This document shows, one piece after another, positions 55,079 to 64,000 of a stretch of 64,000 nt of DNA; within the stretch, counting starts at the first letter, position 1; each line of letters opens with the position of its first letter. The position numbers were made by a program, and so were the translations under genes. The stretch spans positions 15,260,877 through 15,324,876 of the forward strand of contig NC_092810.1 of the NCBI RefSeq assembly GCF_040954645.1, in the 5' to 3' direction. A model generated the notes under the pieces. It had not been told where the DNA came from, did no database searches, and saw nothing but the letters and a program-made list of their open reading frames with translations. Origin of the DNA: Diabrotica undecimpunctata. Its lineage: Eukaryota; Arthropoda; Insecta; Coleoptera; Chrysomelidae.

Positions 55079-55356
55079 GTATGTACACAAACTACTGGAG
55101 TTTTAATTCGCAGAATTAAGACCAATGATGGCTCGTGAGAGAGGCCTAAGGGGCACACTCTCTAGAAAACAATGTACAAAAAAACAGTTAATAAGTAACT
55201 AGAGACCCCGGACACATCCTATTATAGTACGGGAGATCACAGACACATATATAAGGAAAGATCTCGGACACATCATAGTACGAGAGATCACCGACACATC
55301 GTTATCATAGTACGAGAGATCTCTTACAAATCCTGGAGCTGTCAGATGGTTCTAGG

Positions 55357-55425
55357 CCAACGTGGTCTTGAACTATCAGAGGGTTTTAGATCAACGTGGT
55401 CTGGAATTGTTAGAGGGTTTGATGC
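55357..55425. repeat. Two-unit tandem repeat, about 34 bp
   Basis: CCAACGTGGTCTTGAACTAT and TCAACGTGGTCTGGAATTGT are successive degenerate units, each followed by (C/T)(A)GAGGGTTT. Lies just beyond the second IR duplicate. Confidence 0.6.
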
Positions 55426-55639
55426 CAATATATATCATGACATACGTATTCGTTGGCCCCCATCGTGGACAAGAATCGGCATAGCGATTCCCGCTCAGAT
55501 AACGTCAAAACGTTTCATCGACACGTAGTAACGTCTCCCCCCCGCTCACATAGAGCCAAATGTAGTATCTTCTCTAAACGTGGCAACGTCCACATTTTGA
55601 TTCGAAGTTAACATCAGTTTATTGCTTAAAAATAAAACG

Positions 55640-55728
55640 TGTTAGGTGTGGAATTCGTACCCATCCCCGTTTCGAGGATCGGAGCTTACGTCCAACGCCT
55701 TTGACCAGTCAGACAAACTGATTTATAG
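55640..55728 (-). repeat. tRNA-Leu-like relic, possibly a tRNA-derived SINE head
   Basis: On minus: an A-box-like TGGTCAAAGGC, an anticodon arm TTGGA / CGTAAGC / TCCGA with anticodon TAA, a long variable arm (CCTCGAAACGGGG) and a B-box-like GGGTACGAATTCC. This matches a class II tRNA-Leu(UAA). U33 is replaced by G and the acceptor ends do not pair well, so it is not a functional tRNA. The AT-rich downstream with AATAAA suggests a SINE or other tRNA-derived repeat. Confidence 0.5.
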
Positions 55729-55834
55729 TATTGCAATATAAGTGTTCAAATTAAAACTACAATTTTATGTTGATTGATGCAAGACGTCGTTTGACAGAAA
55801 ACGCGGCATTTGACATAGGACATACTACTACTAC

Positions 55835-56690
55835 TAAGGATTTCCACAGTTTTCACTGTCTTCCTTCACTCAACCGTTTTCTCCAATTTTCTCTGTCATT
55901 CCAGTCTCCATCTCGCAGGGTTCTTTTCTCCATAGCCTCGTCGATTTCATTTCTGAATGACCTTCGGGATCTTCCTCTCTTTCTTCTTCCAATCGGGCTC
56001 CATTCTGTGATTTTGTTTATCCAGCGTCCTCTGTCCGCTCTTCTGACGTGGCCATACCAGGATAGTCTCTTCTCCTCTATATAGTCGATTATGTCTGATT
56101 GCACTCCCATTCTCCGCTTAATCTCTGCGTTTTCAATTCTGTCTCTTTTTGTAAGTCTACAGCTTCTCCTCAGGAACTCCATTTCTACTGCTCTTATTCT
56201 ACCTCTATTTCTCTTGTTTATTGTCCAGTTTTCGGACCCATATGTCAGGATACTTCTTGTCAGGGTATTATATATTCTCTTTTTTGTCTTTATCGTAATG
56301 TTCTTATCCCACAACACTGAGTTTAGTTGTCTTATACAGTTTCTTGTTTGTCTCAGTCTGTTGTTTATATCTTCTTCTGTTGTTCCCTGGTTCGATATTA
56401 TGGTTCCTAAATACTTGAATTTATCTGTTCCATTTATTTATCTTCCCTCGTCTATCTCTAGGTTTCTCATATCCTTGTTTTCTGTTGTTAGGTATTCGGT
56501 TTTCTCTAAGTTTATTTCCATTCCGTTGTTTTTATATTCTTCTTCTAGTTTTCTGAGCATAAAGCTGAGATCTTCTTCATCTTGTGCGATGACTACTTGA
56601 TCGTCGGCAAAACATAGGACATATATGCTAATAACATGAATCCCATCGAGTACATACATAGGGTTATGGAATTTCAAACGAAACTTAATC
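55835..56690 (-). mobile_element. RTE-type LINE fragment
   Basis: Minus-strand frames at 56438-56677 (LCFADDQVVIAQDEEDLSFM, NGMEINLEKTEYLTTEN) and 55853-56317 (LWDKNITIKTKKRIYNTLTR, SILTYGSENWTINKRN, LSWYGHVRRADRGRWINKIT, RRKRGRSRRSFRNEIDEAM). Same family and 3' end as 562-1965, but with a (TAC)n-like tail (TACTACTACTA) instead of (TA)n. It is truncated just before the palm's first half. Confidence 0.87.
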
Positions 56691-56975
56691 AGTTAAATAA
56701 AGACATTATCGTATGAAGATTTAAAACAAATTAAAAGACAATTCGATAGCCTACATATTGAGAACAAAAAGTGAAAGCTTGAAGAGCGGCAACAGCAGGA
56801 AGACACCTGGATTTACGCCTTTAGAAAACTGCCACCAGCTACATATCCATCACAATGAATTCGGCCTATACAATGGGTGTCATCAATAACACCAGTGAGA
56901 ATATGAAAACTGAAATAGACAATGTTTTTGCAATGTCTTGTATAATATTAGCATCTGTATTTATCTTAGATATAT

Positions 56976-56976
<1 letters not shown>
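56691..56976. other. No gene recognised
   Basis: No recognisable coding motif; leads into a long (TA)n tract. Confidence 0.4.
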
Positions 56977-57036
<60 letters not shown>

Positions 57037-57064
57037 GTATATGTATATATATATATATGTATAT

Positions 57065-57140
<76 letters not shown>
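56977..57140. repeat. (TA)n tract with interruptions, 3' tail of the next LINE
   Basis: About 160 bp of AT dinucleotide with ATGTAT and ACATAT interruptions. It directly precedes the 3' end of a minus-strand LINE. The several overlapping Ile/Tyr-rich ORFs here are artefacts of the repeat. Confidence 0.85.
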
Positions 57141-57142
<2 letters not shown>

Positions 57143-57149
57143 TTACAGG

Positions 57150-57860
57150 ATCCAACTTGTAAATACAATACATTTTGGAGACGGCTATTGCCGTATTCAC
57201 GTTCTCCTCCGCCAATCCTCCCGAAACCTCTCGATTCCATCGCTCTGCTAATTCCTTCATTCCATGAGCGTCAAAGTCTACCTCTTTTTTTATCCAGAGG
57301 GCTTCCACCTGTGAAGTACTTGGATTTGGGGCCAACGTCCGTCAGGCATTCTCAATGGGTGTCCAAACCACTTTAACCCTCTTCTTTCTATTCTGTCAAT
57401 GACCGTTTCTGTAGCATTCATGTTATTTCTTATAGATTCGTCGGTCTTCCTTTCCAGCCTTGATGTTCTAGCACTTCTTCTCAAATAATCCATTTTAACT
57501 GATAACAATCTTCTCTTCAGGTCTGCAATAATTGTCCATACTTTAAAACCATAACAAAGAACTGATTCAACCATGATTTGCCCTATTCTTTTTTTGTTTC
57601 TTTTGGAAATGTTGCGATCCTACCATAAGAAGTTTAGACATCCTACAATTTTACGTCCCTGATTAACTCGGTGTTTAATTTCTGTTTCTTCAAACCATTC
57701 TTATCAATGAGTGCACCTAAATATTTAAATGTTTCCACTTGTTTGATTTCCACGTCCTCGTCTATTAACAGTTCAAACCTTGCATCTGAATTGATAACTA
57801 AATATTCTGTTTTCTTCATGCTGACTTGTAACCCCCATTATACATATTTTTTGTATACAC
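57150..57860 (-). mobile_element. RTE-type LINE C-terminal fragment
   Basis: At 57290-57574 the minus strand reads [60 protein letters not shown]. Upstream to about 57850, broken frames read KTEYLVINSDARFELLIDED and VEIKQVETFKYLGALI-type palm/thumb sequence. Downstream to 57150 is the degraded C-terminus ([17 protein letters not shown]). A (TA)n tail follows. Confidence 0.8.
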
Positions 57861-58095
57861 TTGGTGAGCGGTTTTGCATTCAGATACTACTTTAATTTGT
57901 TGGCAGCATTAATTCATTAGAAAAGTTATTTGTTCTATTAGGATTGGACGTCCTGCTCCTAACTCTACAGCTATATTGCCAGGTATTTACCTTAATTTTA
58001 AAAATTATTCTTAAAATTCTAAAGAGAAAATGAGACTTGAGCAATAAAGGTATACTAAATAAAAAAGCGTTTTAATCTCTAGAATATTTATTTAT
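57861..58095. other. No gene recognised
   Basis: AT-rich spacer. Confidence 0.4.
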
Positions 58096-58099
58096 ACAT

Positions 58100-58620
58100 A
58101 AAATTACACAGGCATTTTTGTATAAGAAAACTAGTGACGTAAACGGTTCACATGTCTTTCAGTGCAGGAAAAGAGTCCAACAGTATGACAGGGGTTTCCA
58201 GCAGGTCCAACATTTACAGTAGCCTGAGGCGTACCATCAAACTTGCAAACATCAATAATGAGAGGAAAAGCTCAAAAAATTTGACATTTCTTGTCTAAAT
58301 ATTCGGCTTTTTCTTCTCCTCGAAAGCAGATATAATCGGCTGCACACAACAACTTGGTTTTTAGTATTTCATTTATTTTCGACAATCGAATACTAAGAAG
58401 TTGTTTCTCCCCGTATGATGCGGTCTTCTTATTCTCATTACTTAGCGCATTGAATGGTTTCTAGGGTAAAAAGATGTAATGTCTTTGTTTAAAACCTATT
58501 TTAGTGGAAAGCTCTTTGAAAACAAACCACACGTCTACAACGAATCCCTGAATATCTAATGCTACTCTCATGATGACTGCTCGTGTACTACTGACATTGT
58601 ATGTATCTAATTTAGGCTTT
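58100..58620 (-). pseudogene. Coding-like relic, family not recognised
   Basis: The minus strand reads RVALDIQGFVVDVWFVFKEL, STKIGFKQRHYIFLP, KPFNALSNENKKTASYGEK, LLCAADYICFRGEEKAEYLD, then a Cys-bearing VGPAGNPCHTVGLFSCTERH. 'DIQGF....F..KEL' is a wording I have seen in repeated insect transposon-linked proteins, but I cannot name the family. One or two stops separate the pieces. Confidence 0.35.
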
Positions 58621-58739
58621 TTACAATTTCATTATGAGGGCAGTACTCCATTACACAGTCGTGGATGATTATGCAATAGGTATTTTCGAGGAAACCATGG
58701 TTCGCTTCAATATCCAGTTTTACGTCAACGGTGGATGCT

Positions 58740-59770
58740 TTCATGCTTTCTTTTTGTTTCGACCTATCAGTCTATTATCAAAAATCTCTAATTTACTAGA
58801 AAAACTTTTATTAAAAAGAATGGACTCAGACTTTACTGGCGCAAACTGCATACTAAATTATTAAACTGAATTTAGACGAGAACAAAAGTAAGAGGATAAA
58901 TATCCAAAATGCATCCCATTAAGGCGGAAATTCCGCAAGGCGGCTGAAACCTCCATTATATTTATTATATGCATCTGATCTACCAACTTTAAATACCGTA
59001 ACAATTAGCAGATGACACAGTAGCACCCTCAAGTTATAGACACATCAACATGGCTACACAATAACTCCAAGACTATTTGTATGAGCTTGAAAACTGGCTG
59101 AAACAATGGAAAATAAAAATAAATGAAATCAAATCCATTCATATAACTTTCACTTAACGACGAGAAACACCACTACCCATATATTAACCATAAGGAAATA
59201 CCCAGGACTAAAACAACCAAATATGTTGGGCTACATCTGGACCAAACCCTGTCTTGGAAGGAACACATCAGCAAAAAGGAAAACAAATACAACTAAAACA
59301 AAAAAAAATCAATAGGCTAATTGGAAAAAACTCTAAGTTGTCAATAAGTAATAAAATTTTAATTTATAAAACAGTAATTAAACCAACATGAACATATGAT
59401 AGAGTTGTGGGGTTGTAGTAGTAAATCCAATATTGCTACAATGGAAAAATGTCAATCAAAAATCTTAAGAGCTATTTTTGATGCATCCTGGTAGGTAACC
59501 AACCAAACACTCTATAAGGATCCTAACATCTTAAAAGTAAAGTAATACTCCAGCAAAAGAAATCACAATACATTCAAAAAGTAAATACACACTCCAATCC
59601 GCTATTTTTCGCAATATCTTAACATTAAGTTATGAGAAGACTACAGCGACGTTGGCCAACAGACCAATAACACGAACACGTCATTCTTCCACTGGAAGGA
59701 AACACATCACGCCAGAATCAAGGGACGGGACTAGACCTAATCTCATCACAATAACTTAAAGAATACATTT
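58740..59770 (+). mobile_element. Jockey-like LINE reverse transcriptase relic
   Basis: Plus-strand pieces in order: FRPISLLSKISNLLEKLLLK (58757-58815), GIPQGG-like AEIPQGG (58925), QLADDTVAPSSYRHINMATQ (59005-59060; ADD of the catalytic box), YELENWLKQWKIKINEIKS, IHITFT (59080-59155), VGLHLDQTLSWKEHI-type and LIGKNSKLSISNKILIYKTV, IKPT (59315-59390), then KCQSKILRAIF (59450). The order is that of Jockey-clade reverse transcriptases. Heavily decayed. Confidence 0.8.
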
Positions 59771-60335
59771 TTTTATTCTGATTATTACTTTATTAGTTAT
59801 AATACAAAAACATTTCTTATTCACACTTTTCTGTTGAACAAGAGAAATTATACGATTTCATACCTGGCGAAAACGAATTCAAATTTTTACCACTGTGCCT
59901 TCTACAACTTGCAAAGCAAACAGCTTGATAAATTACTCGGCAAGGGAATCTAAAATATGCATTCCACCTGCCTTCATCCATGGTCAAAATTCGTAGTGAA
60001 TTCAGTTTCTGGTACTCCAAAGAAAGTAAAGAAATAAAACATAATGACGGTATTAGATTTTTGTTTCGATACAAGGCAGCGGCAAGCCGCTTATACGTAT
60101 TTCAACCTCTTTAGGACTCATCAGAGCGGTATATGCCACTGCTCTATAGTGGCTCTATAGGCCTTCACATGTTGTACTGTGCTCAGGACAGCTTGGCCCC
60201 CCAACTTAAGTTCTCATCCTCCTTCTTGGTTTAATTACTTGACCAGGATGAGTATATGGAACTAAAGCCTGCACTTATCCGTCGAAGTGGGATCTCCTGA
60301 TTCACGAATGGGTTCAAAATGGATAAGCAAATAGA
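59771..60335. other. No gene recognised
   Basis: An 85-codon minus frame at 59817-60074 has no known domain. The stretch around 60070-60180 looks like a dispersed repeat but was not identified. Confidence 0.4.
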
Positions 60336-60339
60336 TGCT

Positions 60340-61085
60340 GAAGTATATGGTAGGGGAATCGGATTTAAATCTGGCTAGGCCCTCGGCTTCCATGCATAAG
60401 TCTTTTAGGCTGAGATCTTTGAGATTCTGGTATGTACTCAGAAGAAAAGAGATAGGTTTTGCTCAGGCAGGACCATCTCTATCTGTTCTGACAGTCACGC
60501 AGCGCTATGGGCTTTGGAAGTGCCCAAAGTCAGCTCTTAGAGGTTTTTTGAGTGCAAGAGAGCACTTGCTGATCACACATGTGAAAGGAAACGAATTGGC
60601 TGACGTTCATCCACTCTACCTGTGAGACCCGAACCTGTAATTGTAGTGCTTTTCAGTAGTGGTCAGGGTAATCTCAGAGAGTTTCTTCTGCGGAGGTTTT
60701 AGGACTACAAGGTTAGTTGCGGAGGTATGAGATAGGCTAGGCTCTATATAGTGGGACCTTTTAAAAGTCTTACAGCCTAATTTTTTCTAGACCATAAAAG
60801 ATGGTCTCTGGTGTTCAGTCTGTTTATCGGCTACTGTAGACTTAGGCGGCTTCTTTGTCTGTTTGGATTGGCAGATGACCCACAGTACCATCTTTGTGTT
60901 CAGAAGAGGAAACCTTCTCGCATGTCCTCTGAAAGCGCCCGGCACTGACCTATCAGATGTGCAGATCTTGGGTTCGGCTTTTATGAAACCAAGCCAAATT
61001 GGAGAGTTACCCTTAAAGAAACTTGTAGCTTTTAGTATGGCCACAAGGTTACTAAAATATTAGACGTTCTGAAAATCAAAGAGAG
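60340..61085 (+). mobile_element. LINE 3' fragment with RNase H and terminal zinc-knuckle remnants
   Basis: TISICSDSHAALWALEVPKV and FFECKRAL (60470-60565) match the RNase H domain of I/Jockey-type and related elements (ISICSDSxAAL, with one catalytic Asp). KGNELADVHPLY follows (GNE..AD box). Later, LCLFGLADDPQYHLCVQKRK (60850-60905) is the 'LADDP.C..C' region, then DVQILGSAFMKPSQIGELPL (60955-61015). Frames are broken. No reverse transcriptase remains upstream. Confidence 0.7.
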
Positions 61086-61540
61086 TTCAGATTTGGAGTC
61101 CCTGCTGATTAAAGCAGATATGGAAGGCCCGGAGTATCCTGGGCCCCAGAAACCAGAAAGTATGTGAGAGGCTCCCAAATGCGCCTTACTCCTATATACC
61201 ATAACCAAGAGCCATGGAAAGTCAGATGCTATTCTTATGTTTAACTAAAAGAGATAAGAAGACCAATGATTGGACACTCCTTACACATCAAGTAAAACAT
61301 ACTATACAGCCAATAGGTACATTTATATAAGAATTTGTGTGTAACAATAAACACAAATACAACAACACATTACAAACATAGAGAGAGACAATGCAAGGAA
61401 AAGGGCCAGATCACATGGCAGAATATGTAGATATGGGATGGATAAGTGTAGGGAAGGGGAAAATGGAAATAGATAAGGAAGGCGTATCCATTACAGGACA
61501 AATAAAGGGCTTTCGATAGACACATAGATATCTTAAAACA
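61086..61540. other. No gene recognised
   Basis: 3' flank of the third IR; AGAGAGAGAC and A-rich stretches only. Confidence 0.4.
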
Positions 61541-61545
61541 GGTTT

Positions 61546-63396
61546 TTAATTCCAGTATCTTTTACATCTATAATAAAATATTTCTGCAATAAATACAATA
61601 ATACTACAAAGGTATCCATAGAATAAAACATAAGTCAGGCTTGCTAGATCTGTTAATTTTAACTTGGCAAATTTAGATTTGTGACGATATTTCTTCTTCC
61701 GCTCCATTACATTATTAATCAGTTTTTGAGTTATTCCAAAATCGTTATATAAGTGTATAAATCTATCATATTGTTCTGTCAAAAAAAATCCTTTTCTAGA
61801 AATTATACTGATAGTGATGCCTTTAACATAGTTAAAGCAGTATATCTTGCTGGGGTCGACATTTTCGAATTTCACTATGTAATCAAACATCGCACGATCC
61901 AGAAATAAACTAGATGTTCCAGATTCAACATATTGAAGACATTGCGGTAAATCTTCGCAGTCCTTATATTTGGCTTTTACTTCTTCGAGGGATACGTCTT
62001 CTATATTTTTATTTACGAAGAAAGATGCGAAGTCTTTAGTAAAATAAGTGGTGAGGTTATTCTCATATATATCTTTCATACAACCATACTTTTGTCTGTG
62101 TATAATACCTATAAAGCTGCTAATGACACTACTAGTAAACATAATATTTGAGAGAAATGCAAAGAGTATCATAAGGCCAATTAGAAACCTAAGCAAAGAC
62201 TTTTTGGGTACTCGTGGTACTACAACTCCCAAAAAAATTATAAATGCATCGTAGACTATATCTCCAAATGATTCACGGTATTTTATTATGGTGAATTTTT
62301 GACGGTTCACTAACCAAGTTAATATTATCAGTAAAAACAAAGTTAAGAGAACTAATGTAACTATTACGTTGTTAACAGCTACGGTGTAAACAAAGACTGG
62401 TTTATTAGGTACACACCATATCAGACTGTCTTGATAGATTGGAAAACTTATGCTAAAGTATAACATTCGCTCATAATATGCAGTGTAGCCCCCAATTAAA
62501 ACATCGTACCGATTTTTGTAAAGATCTTTAAATTCATTAGTAAGAATGCCATTTACTGAACAATGTCCTCGAGCGTGGTTGAATTTTGTTGGTTTATAAG
62601 TCATTTGAACATTTATATATTTTGCGAAGCTATTTAGCAAGTCTACTTCTAAACCGGGACGATCGTGATTGAGGGTGTTGTTGGAGTTAATAGCAAATGG
62701 AGCCCTTGGAAAATATGTTACTCTTACTGTCCATTTACTCTTCCTTTTAGGCATATGGCTTTGGTTAGGTCCTTGCAAAAATATACCATCTCTACATATA
62801 ACAGTTGGATGAGTTTTTCTTGTTGGAATAAAGTATGGAGACTCAGAATAAATATTGAATAAAGAATTACCTTGTGGATTTGGAAGCATTATTACTACTT
62901 TTGTAATATCTTCTTTCCACAAGATCTTAAAAATCTGATCAGCTTTTTCATTGGTTTTACTAAAAAGTTGGTGGGAAACAATTAGAAATTGTGCTTTTGA
63001 AACCCAACTGTAAATCCTCTTCAATTTTTTAATCGACAGAATAAACTCTTTATCTGTTTTTATCTCTATAATTAAATGTGTAAAAGTTTCCTTTTTAATT
63101 TTTTTATTTTTGTTCCTTGAAATATTTTTACCACCAAGATCTATAAGATTAAACGCACTTCCTTCGTATCTGAATAGAGCTTCCATCAAAATGTTCTGAA
63201 ATGGTGACAACTGTGAGTAGTTCTCAAAAGCCACCATAGTACTAAAATATGAGGAATCAACAAAATATCTTCCGCAGAGTTGAACAGTACAAGCACTTAA
63301 AGACGAATGCATTTGAAAAGCTTTTAAGAAATCTAATGTTATGTTTGCGTTTATGTTAACCAACGCAATAAAAAAGTATAACATTATTAAAAACAT
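61546..63396 (-). CDS. Divergent ionotropic receptor, third paralogue
   Basis: A 616-residue intronless ORF clearly homologous to the two duplicates along its whole length. It has a signal peptide (MFLIMLYFFIALVNINA), an N-terminal domain, S1 with TYFPRAPFAI, DRPGLEVDLLNSFAKYINVQ and YQDSLIWCVPNKP, M1 (NNVIVTLVLLTLFLLIILTW), the pore region (FGDIVYDAFIIFLGVV), M2 with IMFTSSVISSFIGIIH, S2 (KIYCFNYVKGITISIISRKG) and M3 (YVLFYGYLCSIIVFIAEIFY). It differs from the duplicates throughout, so this split is much older. It has ERM at the S1 position where the duplicates have KEM or EEM. Expected to be a subunit of a chemosensory cation channel. Confidence 0.93.
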   Translation of the reverse strand: MFLIMLYFFIALVNINANITLDFLKAFQMHSSLSACTVQLCGRYFVDSSYFSTMVAFENYSQLSPFQNILMEALFRYEGSAFNLIDLGGKNISRNKNKKIKKETFTHLIIEIKTDKEFILSIKKLKRIYSWVSKAQFLIVSHQLFSKTNEKADQIFKILWKEDITKVVIMLPNPQGNSLFNIYSESPYFIPTRKTHPTVICRDGIFLQGPNQSHMPKRKSKWTVRVTYFPRAPFAINSNNTLNHDRPGLEVDLLNSFAKYINVQMTYKPTKFNHARGHCSVNGILTNEFKDLYKNRYDVLIGGYTAYYERMLYFSISFPIYQDSLIWCVPNKPVFVYTVAVNNVIVTLVLLTLFLLIILTWLVNRQKFTIIKYRESFGDIVYDAFIIFLGVVVPRVPKKSLLRFLIGLMILFAFLSNIMFTSSVISSFIGIIHRQKYGCMKDIYENNLTTYFTKDFASFFVNKNIEDVSLEEVKAKYKDCEDLPQCLQYVESGTSSLFLDRAMFDYIVKFENVDPSKIYCFNYVKGITISIISRKGFFLTEQYDRFIHLYNDFGITQKLINNVMERKKKYRHKSKFAKLKLTDLASLTYVLFYGYLCSIIVFIAEIFYYRCKRYWN

Positions 63397-63437
63397 TATG
63401 TCGATTAAGATTGAAAAAACTATTATTGAAATATTCT

Positions 63438-63530
63438 ATTTAAATACCAACAATCCCATAAGCAAAAATTAAATATGTTATAACATTAGTTTGCTTTTAA
63501 CGAATTTTTCCTGCAATAAAAAATTATTAT
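63438..63530 (-). promoter_or_regulatory. Conserved upstream block of the third IR
   Basis: On minus: GTTAAAAGCAAACTAATGTT, ATAACATATT, TTTTTGCTTATGGGATTGTT, GGTATTTAAATAG, starting about 42 bases before the ATG. It aligns base for base over most of its length with the block of the other two IRs although the coding regions have diverged widely. Confidence 0.65.
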
Positions 63531-64000
63531 CCATTACCCAAGTTATCCATGCACGTACAGAAAATCATACGTTCGGATCTCGAAGTAAAGACGTTGAAGA
63601 ATTTTCTAATCATAAAAAAGACAACCTTTTTTTTAATTGCCGTTTTGTCAGATTTCAGTAAGAGCCTAAGAAGGTATCCATTGAATTCTGACAGCCAACG
63701 GTAGGGGAAATCTTTTTTAGACATCTACGTCACGAAACAAGACACCCTGGCAAAAATAAAAAAACTAAAAATGTATAAATAACCATACCTATTACCGTAA
63801 ATCAGAAAATGTTTCACACGTTATGCCATAAACTATAATAAATAATATTAACCATAAATTTCAGATCCTTGGCTCAATTTCCTCCTCTATCCACCTGCTT
63901 CTTTTTCTTCATCGCCCCAGAAATCAGACAGTGTACTTCTCTCCATTTTTACTGTCGTCTCAACATTATGTTTACAACGTTTCTTTCATCCAGTCCGAAA
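63531..64000. other. No gene recognised
   Basis: A 65-codon minus frame at 63527-63724 has no known domain. No repeat structure seen. Confidence 0.4.

Larger units (their letters stand above)
52775..55340. repeat. Segmental duplication, copy 2
   Basis: Direct repeat of 47750-50335 plus 52264-52370. It lacks the 1928-bp P-like insertion and about 150 bp of the IR 3' flank. IR coding parts differ at 10 residues; the 5' flank differs by a few bases. Confidence 0.9.

Noticed and set aside
47750..55340. Assembly artefact explaining the two IR copies
   Set aside because: Copies differ in an insertion, a 150-bp indel and scattered bases, and a piggyBac relic separates them; still, a haplotype join cannot be fully excluded from sequence alone.
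55640..55728. Functional tRNA gene
   Set aside because: U33 is changed, the T-loop word is altered and the acceptor stem does not pair.
56855..57376. Ile/Tyr-rich ORFs
   Set aside because: They are translations of the (TA)n tract and have no real coding content.

Overview
This window is animal nuclear DNA, most likely from an insect and probably a beetle. It is AT-rich, has no bacterial gene layout, and is packed with insect-type transposons. The only convincing host genes are three intronless divergent ionotropic receptors (IRs), a chemosensory family of arthropods and other protostomes. The beetle assignment is inference from the transposon mix and IR type; the window holds no marker gene that settles it.

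Region 1-30 kb is almost entirely transposon debris. It holds RTE-type and R1-type LINE fragments, mostly 5'-truncated with short tandem tails such as (TA)n, (GAA)n or (TCA)n. It also holds several piggyBac-type elements: 2.0-3.6, 9.0-10.66, 11.09-13.23 and 16.30-19.04 kb. Two nests can be resolved. One piggyBac sits inside a Tc1/mariner-like gene, and removing it with one TTAA restores the host reading frame. Another piggyBac is split by a LINE. At 19.3-21.4 kb two TIR elements with TTA target duplications lie back to back; the larger looks like PIF/Harbinger. At 28.5-29.86 kb a minus-strand LTR-retrotransposon-like leader carries eight tandem stem-loops in front of a gag-like start.

Region 30-48 kb holds a Sola/DUF7869-type transposase gene split by a 2.2 kb LINE, more LINE relics, a FLYWCH plus MULE transposon with TIRs, a broken piggyBac, and a structurally complete Sola-like element (45009-47647) with TIRs, an AAAT target duplication and a two-exon transposase gene.

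Region 47.7-55.4 kb is a tandem segmental duplication carrying two nearly identical IR genes (10 differences in 615 residues). Copy 1 contains a 1.93 kb insertion with 29-bp TIRs and an 8-bp CCCCGGAC duplication; copy 2 keeps the empty site. The insertion resembles a P-superfamily element. A third, diverged IR lies at 61.5-63.4 kb. All three IRs face the minus strand and share a conserved block of about 93 bp starting about 42 bp upstream of the ATG.

Region 55.4-61.5 kb between the IRs is again LINE debris (RTE, Jockey-like, RNase H-bearing), a large (TA)n tract and a tRNA-Leu-like relic. The IRs would act as ligand-gated cation channel subunits in sensory neurons; the transposons explain the spacing, duplication and structural differences around them.
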